64,000 nt of DNA from Gemmobacter sp034519525 (GTDB lineage Bacteria > Pseudomonadota > Alphaproteobacteria > Rhodobacterales > Rhodobacteraceae). Shown one piece after another: positions 34,758 through 43,038 of this stretch. Where the stretch lies: contig JAXHOJ010000046.1 of NCBI GenBank assembly GCA_034519525.1, positions 62,001 to 126,000 of the forward strand, given 5' to 3'. The notes under the pieces are model-generated. The model made no database searches, had not been told where the DNA came from, and saw only the letters and a list, made by a program, of their open reading frames with translations. Position 1 is the stretch's first letter; each line of letters begins with the position of its first letter. The position numbers and the translations under genes are program-made.

Positions 34758-35350
34758 TGCGGCTGACCTACCTCACCCATCCCGAGGTGGAGGTGGATCC
34801 GGCGGTGCCGGTTCCGCTCTGGTCGCTGTCGGCAGCCGGGCGGGCGCGGCTGGTGGCGCTGCTGGGCCGGGGCTGGCCTGCCCTCCGCCCGGCGCTGCTG
34901 ATCCACAGCCCCGAACGCAAGGCGGCAGAGGCGGCGGCGCTGATCGGCGCGGCCCTGCAGCTTGCGCCCCGACAGGATGCCCTCAGCGGCGAGGTGGATC
35001 GCCGCGCCACCGGCTATCTGCCCCATGACCGGCACGAGGCCTTGGCCGATGCGCTGTTCGCCCGGCCGGGCGAAAGTGCCGCCGGATGGGAAACCGCGCT
35101 GGCGGCGCAGGCCCGCATCCTTGCGGCCTTCCGCCGCGGTTTGGCGGCGGCAGACACGGGCGATCTGCTGATGGTGGGGCATGGCGCGGTGGGCACCCTG
35201 CTGCTTTGCGCGCTGACGGGCCGCGCCATCGCAAGGCGCGAAGATCAGCCCCGGCAGGGCTGTGTCTTCAGCCTCGATCTGGGCGCGGACCATCGGGAAA
35301 ACCGGCTGCTGCACGGCTGGCTGCCCTTTGAACAACTGGGCGTGACCTAG
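34757..35350 (+). CDS. Histidine-phosphatase-superfamily protein (THP variant)
   Basis: The 197-residue protein has the phosphoglycerate-mutase-like fold order: an N-terminal LTHPEVEVDPAVPVPLWSLS segment where RHG is expected, then SPERKAAEAAALIG, and a second His in VGHGAVGTLLL. The catalytic His is kept but the preceding Arg is a Thr. Substrate unknown. It starts inside the stop of the SDR gene. Confidence 0.78.
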   Translation: MRLTYLTHPEVEVDPAVPVPLWSLSAAGRARLVALLGRGWPALRPALLIHSPERKAAEAAALIGAALQLAPRQDALSGEVDRRATGYLPHDRHEALADALFARPGESAAGWETALAAQARILAAFRRGLAAADTGDLLMVGHGAVGTLLLCALTGRAIARREDQPRQGCVFSLDLGADHRENRLLHGWLPFEQLGVT

Positions 35351-35483
35351 ACGCCCGCTGTCCCGACAGGGGCCAGACGCAGAGCCGACGCAGAACCGAC
35401 GATAACCCGACAGATCCTGCCCCGCTTGTATCCGGCGCCCCGGGCTGCTAGCAGCAACCCGAGCAATTCTGTCGGATAGCGCC

Positions 35484-36578
35484 TTGCCCCATACCGCCCC
35501 CCGTCTGGAAATCCGCGCCCTGACCCGCCGTTTCGGCGGTCGGGCGGTGGTGCAGGCGGTGTCGCTGGCCATTGCGCCGGGGCAGGTCACCTGCCTTCTG
35601 GGGCCTTCGGGCTGCGGCAAATCCACCACTTTGCGCATGATCGCCGGGGTGGAACAGCCCGATGAAGGCACCATCCTGATTGACGGCGCAGAGGTCTTTG
35701 GCCCGGCCCGCAACCTGCCGCCCGAAGCGCGCGGCATCGGGTTGATGTTTCAGGATTTCGCGCTGTTTCCGCATCTGACCGTGGCGCAGAATGTCGCCTT
35801 CGGCCTGAAGGGCGAGCGTGAGGCCAAGGCCCGCCGTGTGGATGAACTTCTTGAAAAGGTTAATCTTTCTGGCTATGGTACCAAGCATCCCCACCAGCTT
35901 TCGGGGGGTGAACAGCAGCGGGTCGCCCTGGCCCGGGCGCTGGCGCCGCGCCCCCGGCTGATGCTGATGGACGAGCCGTTTTCCGGGCTGGACAACCGCC
36001 TGCGCGACGGCATCCGCGACACCACGCTGGAAGTGCTGAAACAGGAAGGCGCTGCGGTTCTGCTGGTCACGCATGAACCGGACGAGGCTTTGCGCATGGC
36101 CGATGAAATCGCGCTGATGCGGGGCGGGCGCATCGTGCAGATGGGATCGCCCTATAATGTCTACAACAGCCCGGCAGACAAGGCGGCGGCAGCTTTCTTT
36201 AGCGATATCAACGTGATACGCGCGGCATCGCGCGGGGCGCTCACCCGTACCCCCTTTGGCGAATTTCTCACGCCCGGCCATGCTGATGGCGCCGAGGTGG
36301 AAATCGTCATCCGGCCCCAGCATCTGAAGATTGATTTTGATCGCGCCGGGCGCGGCCCCAATCCCACGCCGATGGATGGCACCCCGGCCCGGGGGCGCGT
36401 GGTGCGGGCACGCTTTCTGGGCCGTGAAAGTCTGGTAGAGTTTTCAATGGATTATGACGGCTCCACGCTGAATGCCGCCGTGCCCGGGGTGTTTCTGCCC
36501 AAGCCCGGCACCGTGCTGTGGCTGATGATCCGGCGGGATCGCTGCTTCGTCTTTCCGGCAGGCACGCGGGCGGGCTGA
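35484..36578 (+). CDS. Orphan ABC transporter ATP-binding protein, iron/spermidine type (FbpC/PotA-like)
   Basis: The 364-residue ATPase has Walker A GPSGCGKST, signature LSGGEQQR, Walker B LMLMDEPFSGLD, switch His LLVTHEPDEA, and a C-terminal TOBE-like domain with IVIRPQHLKI. This is the arrangement of iron(III) or polyamine importer ATPases. No permease or binding-protein gene is adjacent, so the partner must lie elsewhere. The start is a TTG with a weak ribosome site; an internal start is not excluded. Confidence 0.85.
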   Translation: MPHTAPRLEIRALTRRFGGRAVVQAVSLAIAPGQVTCLLGPSGCGKSTTLRMIAGVEQPDEGTILIDGAEVFGPARNLPPEARGIGLMFQDFALFPHLTVAQNVAFGLKGEREAKARRVDELLEKVNLSGYGTKHPHQLSGGEQQRVALARALAPRPRLMLMDEPFSGLDNRLRDGIRDTTLEVLKQEGAAVLLVTHEPDEALRMADEIALMRGGRIVQMGSPYNVYNSPADKAAAAFFSDINVIRAASRGALTRTPFGEFLTPGHADGAEVEIVIRPQHLKIDFDRAGRGPNPTPMDGTPARGRVVRARFLGRESLVEFSMDYDGSTLNAAVPGVFLPKPGTVLWLMIRRDRCFVFPAGTRAG

Positions 36579-36589
36579 ACGCCCCGGCC

Positions 36590-36937
36590 TCAGGGGCTTT
36601 CGGGCACCGGCAGCACGGCGGCGATCTTGGCCGCCAGCGATTTGGCCCCGCGCGCCAAAGTGCCATCCGGCGCCTCGGCGGTGACGGCCAGATAGTTCTG
36701 CAACGCCGCAAGTTCGTCATTCGTCAATATCAGTGGGGGCAGCGTCACCGGCGCCCGCAAGATATAGCCCACCCCCCGCTCTCCCTCCACCGGCAGGCCA
36801 GAGGCGGCCAGCACCGCCATATCGCGCCAGATGGTGCGGGTCGAGACGCCCAGACGGCCCGCAAGATCGGTGGCACGATGCAGCCTGCCGTCGCGCAGCA
36901 TCTGGATCAGATCAAAAAGGCGGTCATTGCGGCTCAT
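36590..36937 (-). CDS. Small YafY-type HTH regulator lacking a WYL domain
   Basis: The 115-residue protein has a DeoR/HTH_11-like winged helix: RLFDLIQMLRDGRLHRATDL then LAGRLGVSTRTIWRDMAVLAASG and the wing VEGERGVGYILR. The YafY family normally continues into a ~200-residue WYL ligand domain; here it stops after a short linker region. It may be a natural short form or a truncation. A CTGACA/TGTCAG palindrome lies 45 bases upstream and may be its autoregulatory site. It converges with the ABC gene (11-bp gap). Confidence 0.8.
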   Translation of the reverse strand: MSRNDRLFDLIQMLRDGRLHRATDLAGRLGVSTRTIWRDMAVLAASGLPVEGERGVGYILRAPVTLPPLILTNDELAALQNYLAVTAEAPDGTLARGAKSLAAKIAAVLPVPESP

Positions 36938-36981
36938 GTCACAGGGTGCGCCTGCGGCTGGCTTCCGTCAAGGGGTGGCAA

Positions 36982-36999
36982 CTGACATCTAGCTGTCAG
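36982..36999. promoter_or_regulatory. Palindrome upstream of the small HTH gene
   Basis: CTGACA-TCTAGC-TGTCAG has perfect 6-bp arms. It sits just upstream of the regulator start at 36937 and ~137 bases before tatA; autoregulation is the likeliest use. Confidence 0.5.
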
Positions 37000-37135
37000 G
37001 AGCAGGCCCGCTCTGGCGGCTTGGCTCTGGTAAGCCGGGGGAAATTGCGCAAGACATTGGAATAACCGGGGCGCCTTGTGCGTTTCGGATATGGATCATC
37101 CTGCCTGCCAGACGCAGGCCACAAGGAGTGTGGAC

Positions 37136-37375
37136 ATGCTCAACAATATCGGCCTTCCCGGCCTTCTTCTGATCGCCGTCGTTCTGCTGGTGCTTTTCGG
37201 CAAGGGCAAGGTTTCCTCGCTGATGGGCGAAGTCGGCAAGGGCATCACCGCCTTCAAGAAAGGCGTCAAGGAAACCACCGAGGAACAGGACCGCGAAGCC
37301 GCACAGCTGCGCGACGTGACCCCCGGCGCGGTTCCGCCGGTGACCCCGGTGACGCCCGAGAAAGACAAGATCTGA
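37136..37375 (+). CDS. tatA: Twin-arginine translocase subunit TatA
   Basis: The 79-residue protein has an N-terminal membrane helix (LPGLLLIAVVLLVLFG), the FGKGKVSSLMGEVG hinge and an amphipathic helix, followed by a short acidic tail. TatA forms the variable pore for folded proteins crossing the inner membrane. The upstream ORF extension to 37076 lacks family similarity; AAGGAG precedes the chosen ATG. It heads the tat operon; a 126-bp gap with three 29-bp repeats separates it from tatB. Confidence 0.94.
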   Translation: MLNNIGLPGLLLIAVVLLVLFGKGKVSSLMGEVGKGITAFKKGVKETTEEQDREAAQLRDVTPGAVPPVTPVTPEKDKI

Positions 37376-37404
37376 GGCAGCGCCTGACGCAACAGACCAG
37401 ATAT

Positions 37405-37490
37405 TGACCAGACGGCGCCCCGGCGCCCGACAGTGACCGGACGGCGCCCTTGCGCCTGATGGTGACCAGACGGCGCCAAGGCGTCGGGAG
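37405..37490 (+). repeat. 29-bp tandem repeat, three copies, between tatA and tatB
   Basis: Units begin TGACCAGACGGCGCC at 37405, TGACCGGACGGCGCC at 37434 and TGACCAGACGGCGCC at 37463. Each holds a short GC-rich hairpin such as GGCGC-CCTT-GCGCC. It ends 12 bases before the tatB start, so it lies in the tatA-tatB leader and may tune the ratio of the two subunits. Confidence 0.85.
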
Positions 37491-37501
37491 AGAACCGAGA
37501 G

Positions 37502-38038
37502 ATGTTTGATATCGGCTGGACCGAACTCGTGGTCATCGGGGTGGTGGCGCTGATTGTCATCGGCCCGAAAGACCTGCCAGAGCTGTTTCGCACGCTGGGG
37601 CGATTTACCGCCAAGGCGCGCGGCATGGCGCGGGAATTCCAGCGCGCGATGGAAAGTGCGGCGGATGAGGCAGGCGTGCGCGATGTGGCGGATGACCTGC
37701 GCAAGGCCACCTCGGCGCGCAATCTGGGGCTGGATGCGGTGAAATCGGCGGCGGGCAAGTTCGAAGCCTGGGATCCGATGAAACCCCGCCCGGCCACGCC
37801 ATCTGCCCCGGCGGCCACGGCTGTCACCGGCGCGGCATCCGTGGCCGCAGCCCCGGCGGCTGAGGCCGCTGTGGCCGCCCCCGTGGCGCCGGCCGCCCCC
37901 GTGATGGGCCCCGCGACGGCGGCGCTGGCCGAAGAGGTGGCGGCGAAACGGGCCGCGGCGCAGGCCGCGCTCTCCGCCCGTCAGGCCCCCGACGCATCCG
38001 CGGCTGATCCTGCCGCAGAACCGAAAGATCCGGCATGA
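37502..38038 (+). CDS. tatB: Sec-independent translocase subunit TatB
   Basis: The 178-residue protein has an N-terminal membrane helix starting MFDIGWTELVVIGVVALIV, the VIGPKDLPELFRTLG hinge and an amphipathic helix. A long Ala/Pro-rich tail follows, as is usual in alphaproteobacteria. TatB with TatC binds the twin-arginine signal. Its stop overlaps tatC by four bases. Confidence 0.94.
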   Translation: MFDIGWTELVVIGVVALIVIGPKDLPELFRTLGRFTAKARGMAREFQRAMESAADEAGVRDVADDLRKATSARNLGLDAVKSAAGKFEAWDPMKPRPATPSAPAATAVTGAASVAAAPAAEAAVAAPVAPAAPVMGPATAALAEEVAAKRAAAQAALSARQAPDASAADPAAEPKDPA

Positions 38039-38910
38039 CGACCGACGATATTGACGATACCGCCGCCCCGCTGATCGAGCATCTGGCCGAGCTGCGCAAC
38101 CGCATCCTCTATTCGCTGGGTGCCTTTGTGGTGGGGATGTGCCTGTGTTTCCTGGTCTGGAACCCGATCTTCAACTTCCTGACCGAACCGATCTGCGCCG
38201 CACTTGCGGCCCGCGATCAGGAATGTGGCCTGATCCTGGTGAAGCTGCAGGAAGGGTTTTTCGTGGCCATCCGGATTTCGGTGATGGGCGGCTTTGCGCT
38301 GTCTTTCCCGGTGATTGGATACCAGCTGTGGCGGTTCGTGGCGCCGGGGCTGTATCGGTCTGAAAAATCGGCCTTTCTGCCGTTTCTGGTGGCCTCGCCG
38401 GTGATGTTTCTGATCGGCGCCTCTTTCGCCTATTACATCGTGCTGCCGATCGCCTTTGATTTCTTTCTGGGTTTCCAGCAGACCTATGCGGCGACCGAAA
38501 CCGATGTGGTGGGCGAAGTCTCCCGCGCGCCGGCCGGGGTGCTGTTTCAGGGCTCGATGGAGCAGTATCTGTCGCTGACCACCAGTTTCGTGATGGCCTT
38601 TGGCCTGTGCTTTCAGCTGCCGGTGCTGCTGACGCTGATGGGCAAGGCGGGGATCGTCAGCTCGAAGGGGCTGGCGGCGATGCGGCGCTATGCCATCGTG
38701 CTGATCCTGGTGGTGGCGGCCCTGGTGACACCGCCCGACATGATGAGCCAGCTGATCCTGTTTGCCGCGGTCTATCCGCTGTACGAAGTGTCGATCTTCC
38801 TGATCCGCCGGATCGAGAAGAAGCGCGAGGCGCAGCTGCGGGCCGAAGGCCTGTGGGACGAGGATGAGGAAGACGCGGAAGCGGCTGCCGATGCGGAGGC
38901 GCATAAATGA
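38035..38910 (+). CDS. tatC: Sec-independent translocase subunit TatC
   Basis: The 291-residue inner-membrane protein has six hydrophobic helices and the conserved cytoplasmic N-terminal motif PLIEHLAELRNRILYSL. TatC is the core receptor for twin-arginine signals. Its ATG overlaps tatB and its stop overlaps the next gene's ATG, giving one operon tatA-tatB-tatC-DUF815. The C-terminal tail is acidic (DEDEEDAEAAADAEA). Confidence 0.95.
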   Translation: MTTDDIDDTAAPLIEHLAELRNRILYSLGAFVVGMCLCFLVWNPIFNFLTEPICAALAARDQECGLILVKLQEGFFVAIRISVMGGFALSFPVIGYQLWRFVAPGLYRSEKSAFLPFLVASPVMFLIGASFAYYIVLPIAFDFFLGFQQTYAATETDVVGEVSRAPAGVLFQGSMEQYLSLTTSFVMAFGLCFQLPVLLTLMGKAGIVSSKGLAAMRRYAIVLILVVAALVTPPDMMSQLILFAAVYPLYEVSIFLIRRIEKKREAQLRAEGLWDEDEEDAEAAADAEAHK

Positions 38911-39764
38911 GCCTGGATCTGCTGCAGGCCGATGCGCTGGCCCGGATTGCTGAGGCGCTGGAGCGGCTGGCGCCGCCCCCGCCGCCCCTGCCGGATGTGG
39001 GCGGGGCCGAGGCTTTCGTCTGGCATACCGGCCCTGACCGGCTGGAGCCGGTGGCGCAGGTGTCGCGCGTGGATCTGGCGCTGCTGGTCGGCGTCAATCG
39101 TTCGCGCGAGACGCTGCTGGAAAACACCCGCCATTTCGCCAGGGGCCTGCCTGCCAACAATGCCCTGCTCTGGGGTGCACGCGGGATGGGAAAATCGAGC
39201 CTGGTGAAGGCGGTTCATGCCGCCGTGCGCGCCGAAGGGCATGACCTGAAGCTGGTGGAGCTGGCGCGGGAGGATCTGCCTTCGGTCGGGCGGCTGCTGA
39301 ACGTGCTGCGCGGATCGCGGGCGCGGTTCATCCTGTTCTGCGACGACCTGTCGTTCAGCCATGATGACCAGCATTACAAGAGCCTGAAGGCGGTGCTGGA
39401 TGGCGGGATCGAGGGGCGGCCGGAGAATGTGATCCTTTATGCCACCTCGAACCGGCGCCATCTGATGCCGCGCGACATGATCGAGAATGAACGGTCCAGC
39501 GCGATCAACCCGGGCGAGGCAGTGGAAGAAAAGGTGTCGCTGTCGGACAGGTTCGGGCTGTGGCTGGGGTTCCACCCCTGCAGCCAGGACGATTTTCTGG
39601 CGATGATCGACGGCTATTGCGCGGCCTATGGCGTGCAGGTGTCGCCCGAGGTGCTGCGGGCCGAGGCGATCGAATGGCAGGCGACGCGCGGCAGCCGGTC
39701 GGGCCGGGTGGCCTGGCAGTTCTTCACCGATCTGGCGGCGCGGCATGGGGTGGCGCTGACCTGA
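38907..39764 (+). CDS. DUF815 ATP-binding protein
   Basis: The 285-residue cytoplasmic protein has a P-loop WGARGMGKSSLVKAV and the acidic FILFCDDLSFSHDD Walker B of the DUF815 AAA-like ATPase group. Its function is unknown. It overlaps tatC by four bases, so it is co-expressed with the Tat system; this linkage is common in Rhodobacterales and may be just operon placement. Confidence 0.85.
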   Translation: MSLDLLQADALARIAEALERLAPPPPPLPDVGGAEAFVWHTGPDRLEPVAQVSRVDLALLVGVNRSRETLLENTRHFARGLPANNALLWGARGMGKSSLVKAVHAAVRAEGHDLKLVELAREDLPSVGRLLNVLRGSRARFILFCDDLSFSHDDQHYKSLKAVLDGGIEGRPENVILYATSNRRHLMPRDMIENERSSAINPGEAVEEKVSLSDRFGLWLGFHPCSQDDFLAMIDGYCAAYGVQVSPEVLRAEAIEWQATRGSRSGRVAWQFFTDLAARHGVALT

Positions 39765-39864
39765 ACGGGGTGACCTTAACGGGGGCGGGCCTCGGGGGGC
39801 ATCGAGCCCCCACTCGGCCCGGCTGGCGCTGCCGCCCCGGCGTGGCGCCGGGTGGCGGGTGCGG

Positions 39865-39905
39865 ATGCCTCCGGCGGGGGTATTTGGGCCAAGAGGAAAG
39901 GGGCG
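39865..39905. repeat. Dispersed short intergenic repeat, copy C
   Basis: CGGCGGGGG precedes TATTTGGGCCAAGA (39881-39894) and GGAAAGGGGC follows. The 14-bp core equals that at 32667. It sits in the 195-bp gap between the convergent DUF815 and NlpD genes, which holds no gene. Confidence 0.55.
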
Positions 39906-39959
39906 CGCGGGACATCCGGGCGTCCCTTTCGTGTAGCGGCTAACGGCGGATGGGTCTTG

Positions 39960-41228
39960 TTACTGCAGGTAGGTCATCGGATCGACGGAGTCGAACCCCT
40001 TGCGCACCTCGAAATGCAGGAAGGCGGGGCTGCCCGCGCGGACCTTGGCGATGGTCTGGCCGCGTTTGACGGCGGCGCCTTTCTGCACGGTGAGCGCGTC
40101 GATCCCGCCATAGACCGTCAGCAGGTTGTCGGCATGGCGGATCACCATGATCGGCACGCCATCGGTGTTCTTGGTGATCGCGGCCACGGTGCCATCACCT
40201 GCGGCGGCCACATTGGCCCCGGCGCTGGCGCCGATGTCGATGCCTTCGTTCTTGCCCTTGGCATAGCCGCGGATGATCTGGCCGGAGACCGGCATCCCGA
40301 GTTTCGAGGCCGAGGCGGTGCTGCGCTGGCTGCCGAGATCGACCACGGGTTTCGGGGCCGGGGTGGCGATGCCTGCGGCGGCCTTGGCGGCGGCGGCGGG
40401 CGGTTCATCCTGGGCGGGCAGCGGCAGGGCGGCCGAGGGCGGCACCGGGGTGGGGGTGCCTGCGCCCGGGGCGGTGACGGCGGCCACGGCGGTGGGGGCG
40501 GGGGCGGTGATTGGGATCAGCAGATACTGGCCTTCGCGCACGGTCAGATTGGCATCCAGCCCGTTCCAGGCGGCCAGATCACGGGCCGAGACATTATAGG
40601 CGCGGGCGATGGTGAAGGCGGTTTCGCCGCGCTGCACCTGATGACGGGCGGGTTCGATGCCTGCGGCCTGGCTGGCGGCATCGGGGCCTTTCTGCCAGCC
40701 GCTGGGCGCGGTGGTGGGGGGGGTGCCGGTGGCGGCAGGGGCGGCGGCGCGGTTGATCGCCGTGCCCGCGATGGTGGTCACGTCGATGGCGCCGGAGCGG
40801 ATCGGGGCGCCGACCACGGCGCCGGGGCTGGCGATGGCGGCACTGCCGGCCTGTTCGGGCACGCGGCGCGGCAAAGCGATCACCTCGCCATCGCGCAGGG
40901 CGGCATCGGGGCGGGTGGCGTTATAGGAGGCCAGTTCGGCCGGGCTGACGCCGACGCGGGCGGCGAGGGTGGCGACGGTATCGCCGCGGCGGGCGACAGC
41001 CACCTGATAGCCGGGGTAGGAGATCACGCCGCGGGCATCGGGGGTGGGGCGCGACTGGGCGGCGCCCCGGGCGGCTTCGGCGGTGCTGAGCCCGCCGCCG
41101 CGCAGATCCCAGTCGAAGCTTTGACCGGAGGAACAGGCGCCGAGCGCCAGCAGCGCGGTGGTCAGGCCAAGGGCCTGCAGGAGCGGGCGGTGCAGGAGGG
41201 GGGCTTTTGCCGGATGAAGACTGCGCAT
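39960..41228 (-). CDS. LysM and LytM (M23) lipoprotein, NlpD-like
   Basis: The 422-residue envelope protein has a lipobox LLALGAC near residue 31, so it is probably a lipoprotein anchored in the outer membrane. Two LysM peptidoglycan-binding domains follow (RRGDTVATLAARVGVS and QRGETAFTIARAYNVS). A C-terminal LytM/M23 domain has NEGIDIGASA and FLHFEVRKG. The usual zinc HxGxD is N-E-G-I-D and the HLH is FLH, so two ligands are lost and it is likely an amidase activator rather than a hydrolase. It stands next to pcm and surE, the standard neighbourhood of nlpD. Confidence 0.88.
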   Translation of the reverse strand: MRSLHPAKAPLLHRPLLQALGLTTALLALGACSSGQSFDWDLRGGGLSTAEAARGAAQSRPTPDARGVISYPGYQVAVARRGDTVATLAARVGVSPAELASYNATRPDAALRDGEVIALPRRVPEQAGSAAIASPGAVVGAPIRSGAIDVTTIAGTAINRAAAPAATGTPPTTAPSGWQKGPDAASQAAGIEPARHQVQRGETAFTIARAYNVSARDLAAWNGLDANLTVREGQYLLIPITAPAPTAVAAVTAPGAGTPTPVPPSAALPLPAQDEPPAAAAKAAAGIATPAPKPVVDLGSQRSTASASKLGMPVSGQIIRGYAKGKNEGIDIGASAGANVAAAGDGTVAAITKNTDGVPIMVIRHADNLLTVYGGIDALTVQKGAAVKRGQTIAKVRAGSPAFLHFEVRKGFDSVDPMTYLQ

Positions 41229-41298
41229 TGCTCTGACCTCTGGATACTGCCCGGCTGGCCCGGGTCTGGATGAACACTCTGCCTATAGTGGGGGGAGT

Positions 41299-41964
41299 TT
41301 ACTCGGATGCAAGCCCTTCGACCAGTGGGACGAAGCGGACCGGGCGGAGTTCGTCATATTCGAAGCCGGTGGCGGTGCGGGTGACTTTTATGAGGCTTTG
41401 CAGCGTATCGGACTGGCCGACGGGCAGCACCATGATGCCGCCGGGCTTCAGCTGCTGCAGCAGGGGGGTGGGCGGATCTTCGGCGGCGGCGGTGACGATG
41501 ATGCGGTCGAAGGGTGCCTGTTCGGACCAGCCGAAGCTGCCATCGCGGGCCACGGCGGTGATATTGGCAAGGTTCATGTCGCGGAACAGGGCATCGGCTT
41601 CGCGCACCAGGCGGCGGTGGCGGTCGACGGTATAGACGCGGCGGGCCAGCAGCGACAGGATGGCGGCCTGGTAGCCGGAGCCGGTACCGATTTCCAGCAC
41701 GACATCGCGGGGCTGCACGTTCAGCGCCTGGGTCATCAGCCCCACGACCGAGGGCTGCGAGATGGTCTGCCCGCAGGAGATGGGCAGAGGCATGTCTTCA
41801 TAGGCGCGATCCGAGAAGATGTTCTTCACGAACCGGCCACGGTCGATCCGTTCCATCGCTGTCAGAACGCGGGCATCGGTGACGCCTCGGGTGCGCAGGG
41901 CAAAAAGAAACCGCATCTTGCGTTCGGCCGGGTCTTCATCGTGATCCGGCCCTTCGCTTGTCAT
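41299..41964 (-). CDS. pcm: Protein-L-isoaspartate O-methyltransferase
   Basis: The 221-residue SAM-dependent enzyme methylates isoaspartate in damaged proteins. Family motifs are CGQTISQPSVVGLMTQAL, the SAM-binding LEIGTGSGYQAA and FDRIIVTAAAEDPP, then LKPGGIMVLPVG. It overlaps surE by four bases and precedes nlpD on the minus strand. Length is normal. Confidence 0.95.
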   Translation of the reverse strand: MTSEGPDHDEDPAERKMRFLFALRTRGVTDARVLTAMERIDRGRFVKNIFSDRAYEDMPLPISCGQTISQPSVVGLMTQALNVQPRDVVLEIGTGSGYQAAILSLLARRVYTVDRHRRLVREADALFRDMNLANITAVARDGSFGWSEQAPFDRIIVTAAAEDPPTPLLQQLKPGGIMVLPVGQSDTLQSLIKVTRTATGFEYDELRPVRFVPLVEGLASE

Positions 41965-42749
41965 GCCAGACGCGCCTGCAGATCCGCCAGCAGATCATGG
42001 GCGGTGAGATCGGCGCGCATGGGGGTGACGGAGATATAGCCTTCGAGGTTCACGGCGGCATCGGTGCCGGGCAGGGTGGGGGTGTGTTGCGGGCCACCCT
42101 TGATCCAGAGGAACCTTTTGCCGGAAGGCGCCATATGCGGATCGGTGGAAAAGGTGGTATCGCGGCGGAAGCCCTGGGCTGCAACCTTGACGCCTTTCAC
42201 GGCGCTGGCCGCCACGGGTGGGAAGTTGACGTTGTAGAAAATGCGGTAATCATCTTGCGGCTGCCACAGCCCGCGATCCAGCAGGCTGCGCACCACGGCG
42301 GCGCCATGGGTGCTGGCGGCCTCGAAAGGATCATCGAGATCCGAGGTTTCCGGCCCCATGAACTGCGACAGGGCAATGGCGGGGATGCCTTGCAGCGCCG
42401 CTTCCATCGCGCCGCCGATGGTGCCGGAATAGAGCACGTTTTCGGCGGAATTGTTGCCACGGTTGACGCCCGACAGCACCAGATCGGGCTTGGCGCCCTG
42501 CAGCACGTCATAGATGGCGGCCAGCACGCAATCGGCGGGGCTGCCTTCGGCGGCGTAGCGGCGGGGCCCCAGTTTGGCGATCAGCATGGGGTGGGTATAG
42601 CTGATGCAATGGCCGACGCCCGATTGTTCGAAGGCGGGCGCCACGGTCCAGACCTCGCCCCCGGGGCCTGCGATGGATTCGGCGATGCGGGTCAGCACCT
42701 CAAGCCCTGGCGCGTTGATGCCATCGTCATTGGTGATGAGAATACGCAT
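41961..42749 (-). CDS. surE: 5'/3'-nucleotidase SurE
   Basis: The 262-residue protein starts MRILITNDDG, with the metal-binding NDDG at residues 7-10, and later has SGVNRGNN and SYTHPM. SurE dephosphorylates nucleoside monophosphates and is linked to stationary-phase survival. The start at 42749 was chosen over 42806 because the family begins exactly here. It is read divergently from the GTA cluster. Confidence 0.95.
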   Translation of the reverse strand: MRILITNDDGINAPGLEVLTRIAESIAGPGGEVWTVAPAFEQSGVGHCISYTHPMLIAKLGPRRYAAEGSPADCVLAAIYDVLQGAKPDLVLSGVNRGNNSAENVLYSGTIGGAMEAALQGIPAIALSQFMGPETSDLDDPFEAASTHGAAVVRSLLDRGLWQPQDDYRIFYNVNFPPVAASAVKGVKVAAQGFRRDTTFSTDPHMAPSGKRFLWIKGGPQHTPTLPGTDAAVNLEGYISVTPMRADLTAHDLLADLQARLA

Positions 42750-42923
42750 GGTTCCTGCCCCTGTCCTTCTGGGTTTCTGATTAGACGAGGCGGGGATGCG
42801 CGGCAAGCCGGGGCGGGGAAATTCCCTGCAAAGGCGCAGGGTTGGTGCAGAAATGCCGGGGGGTGTTGCGTGGGGCGGTGGGGCAGCGTTCTTTGCATTA
42901 ACATATTGAAAGTAATAAATTAT

Positions 42924-43018
42924 TTGACATTCAGCGGCGGATGGGGCAAAGATGGGCCCATGCTAGAAGAAAGAACGAGCGACAGTCTGGGGCGGGCAGC
43001 CCTGCACTGTCGCTTTTT
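42924..43018 (+). promoter_or_regulatory. Promoter-like TTGACA followed by an intrinsic terminator upstream of GTA g1
   Basis: TTGACA (42924-42929) stands in an AT-rich island; a weak -10 lies 17-18 bases on (CAAAGAT). Then an 8-bp stem GCGACAGT (42979) / ACTGTCGC (43006) with an inner GGGC/GCCC stem ends in TTTTT (43014-43018). It could make a ~60-base RNA or act as an attenuator in front of the GTA genes. Experimental role unknown. Confidence 0.55.
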
Positions 43019-43038
43019 CGTTTCACTCGTGCGGAGGC

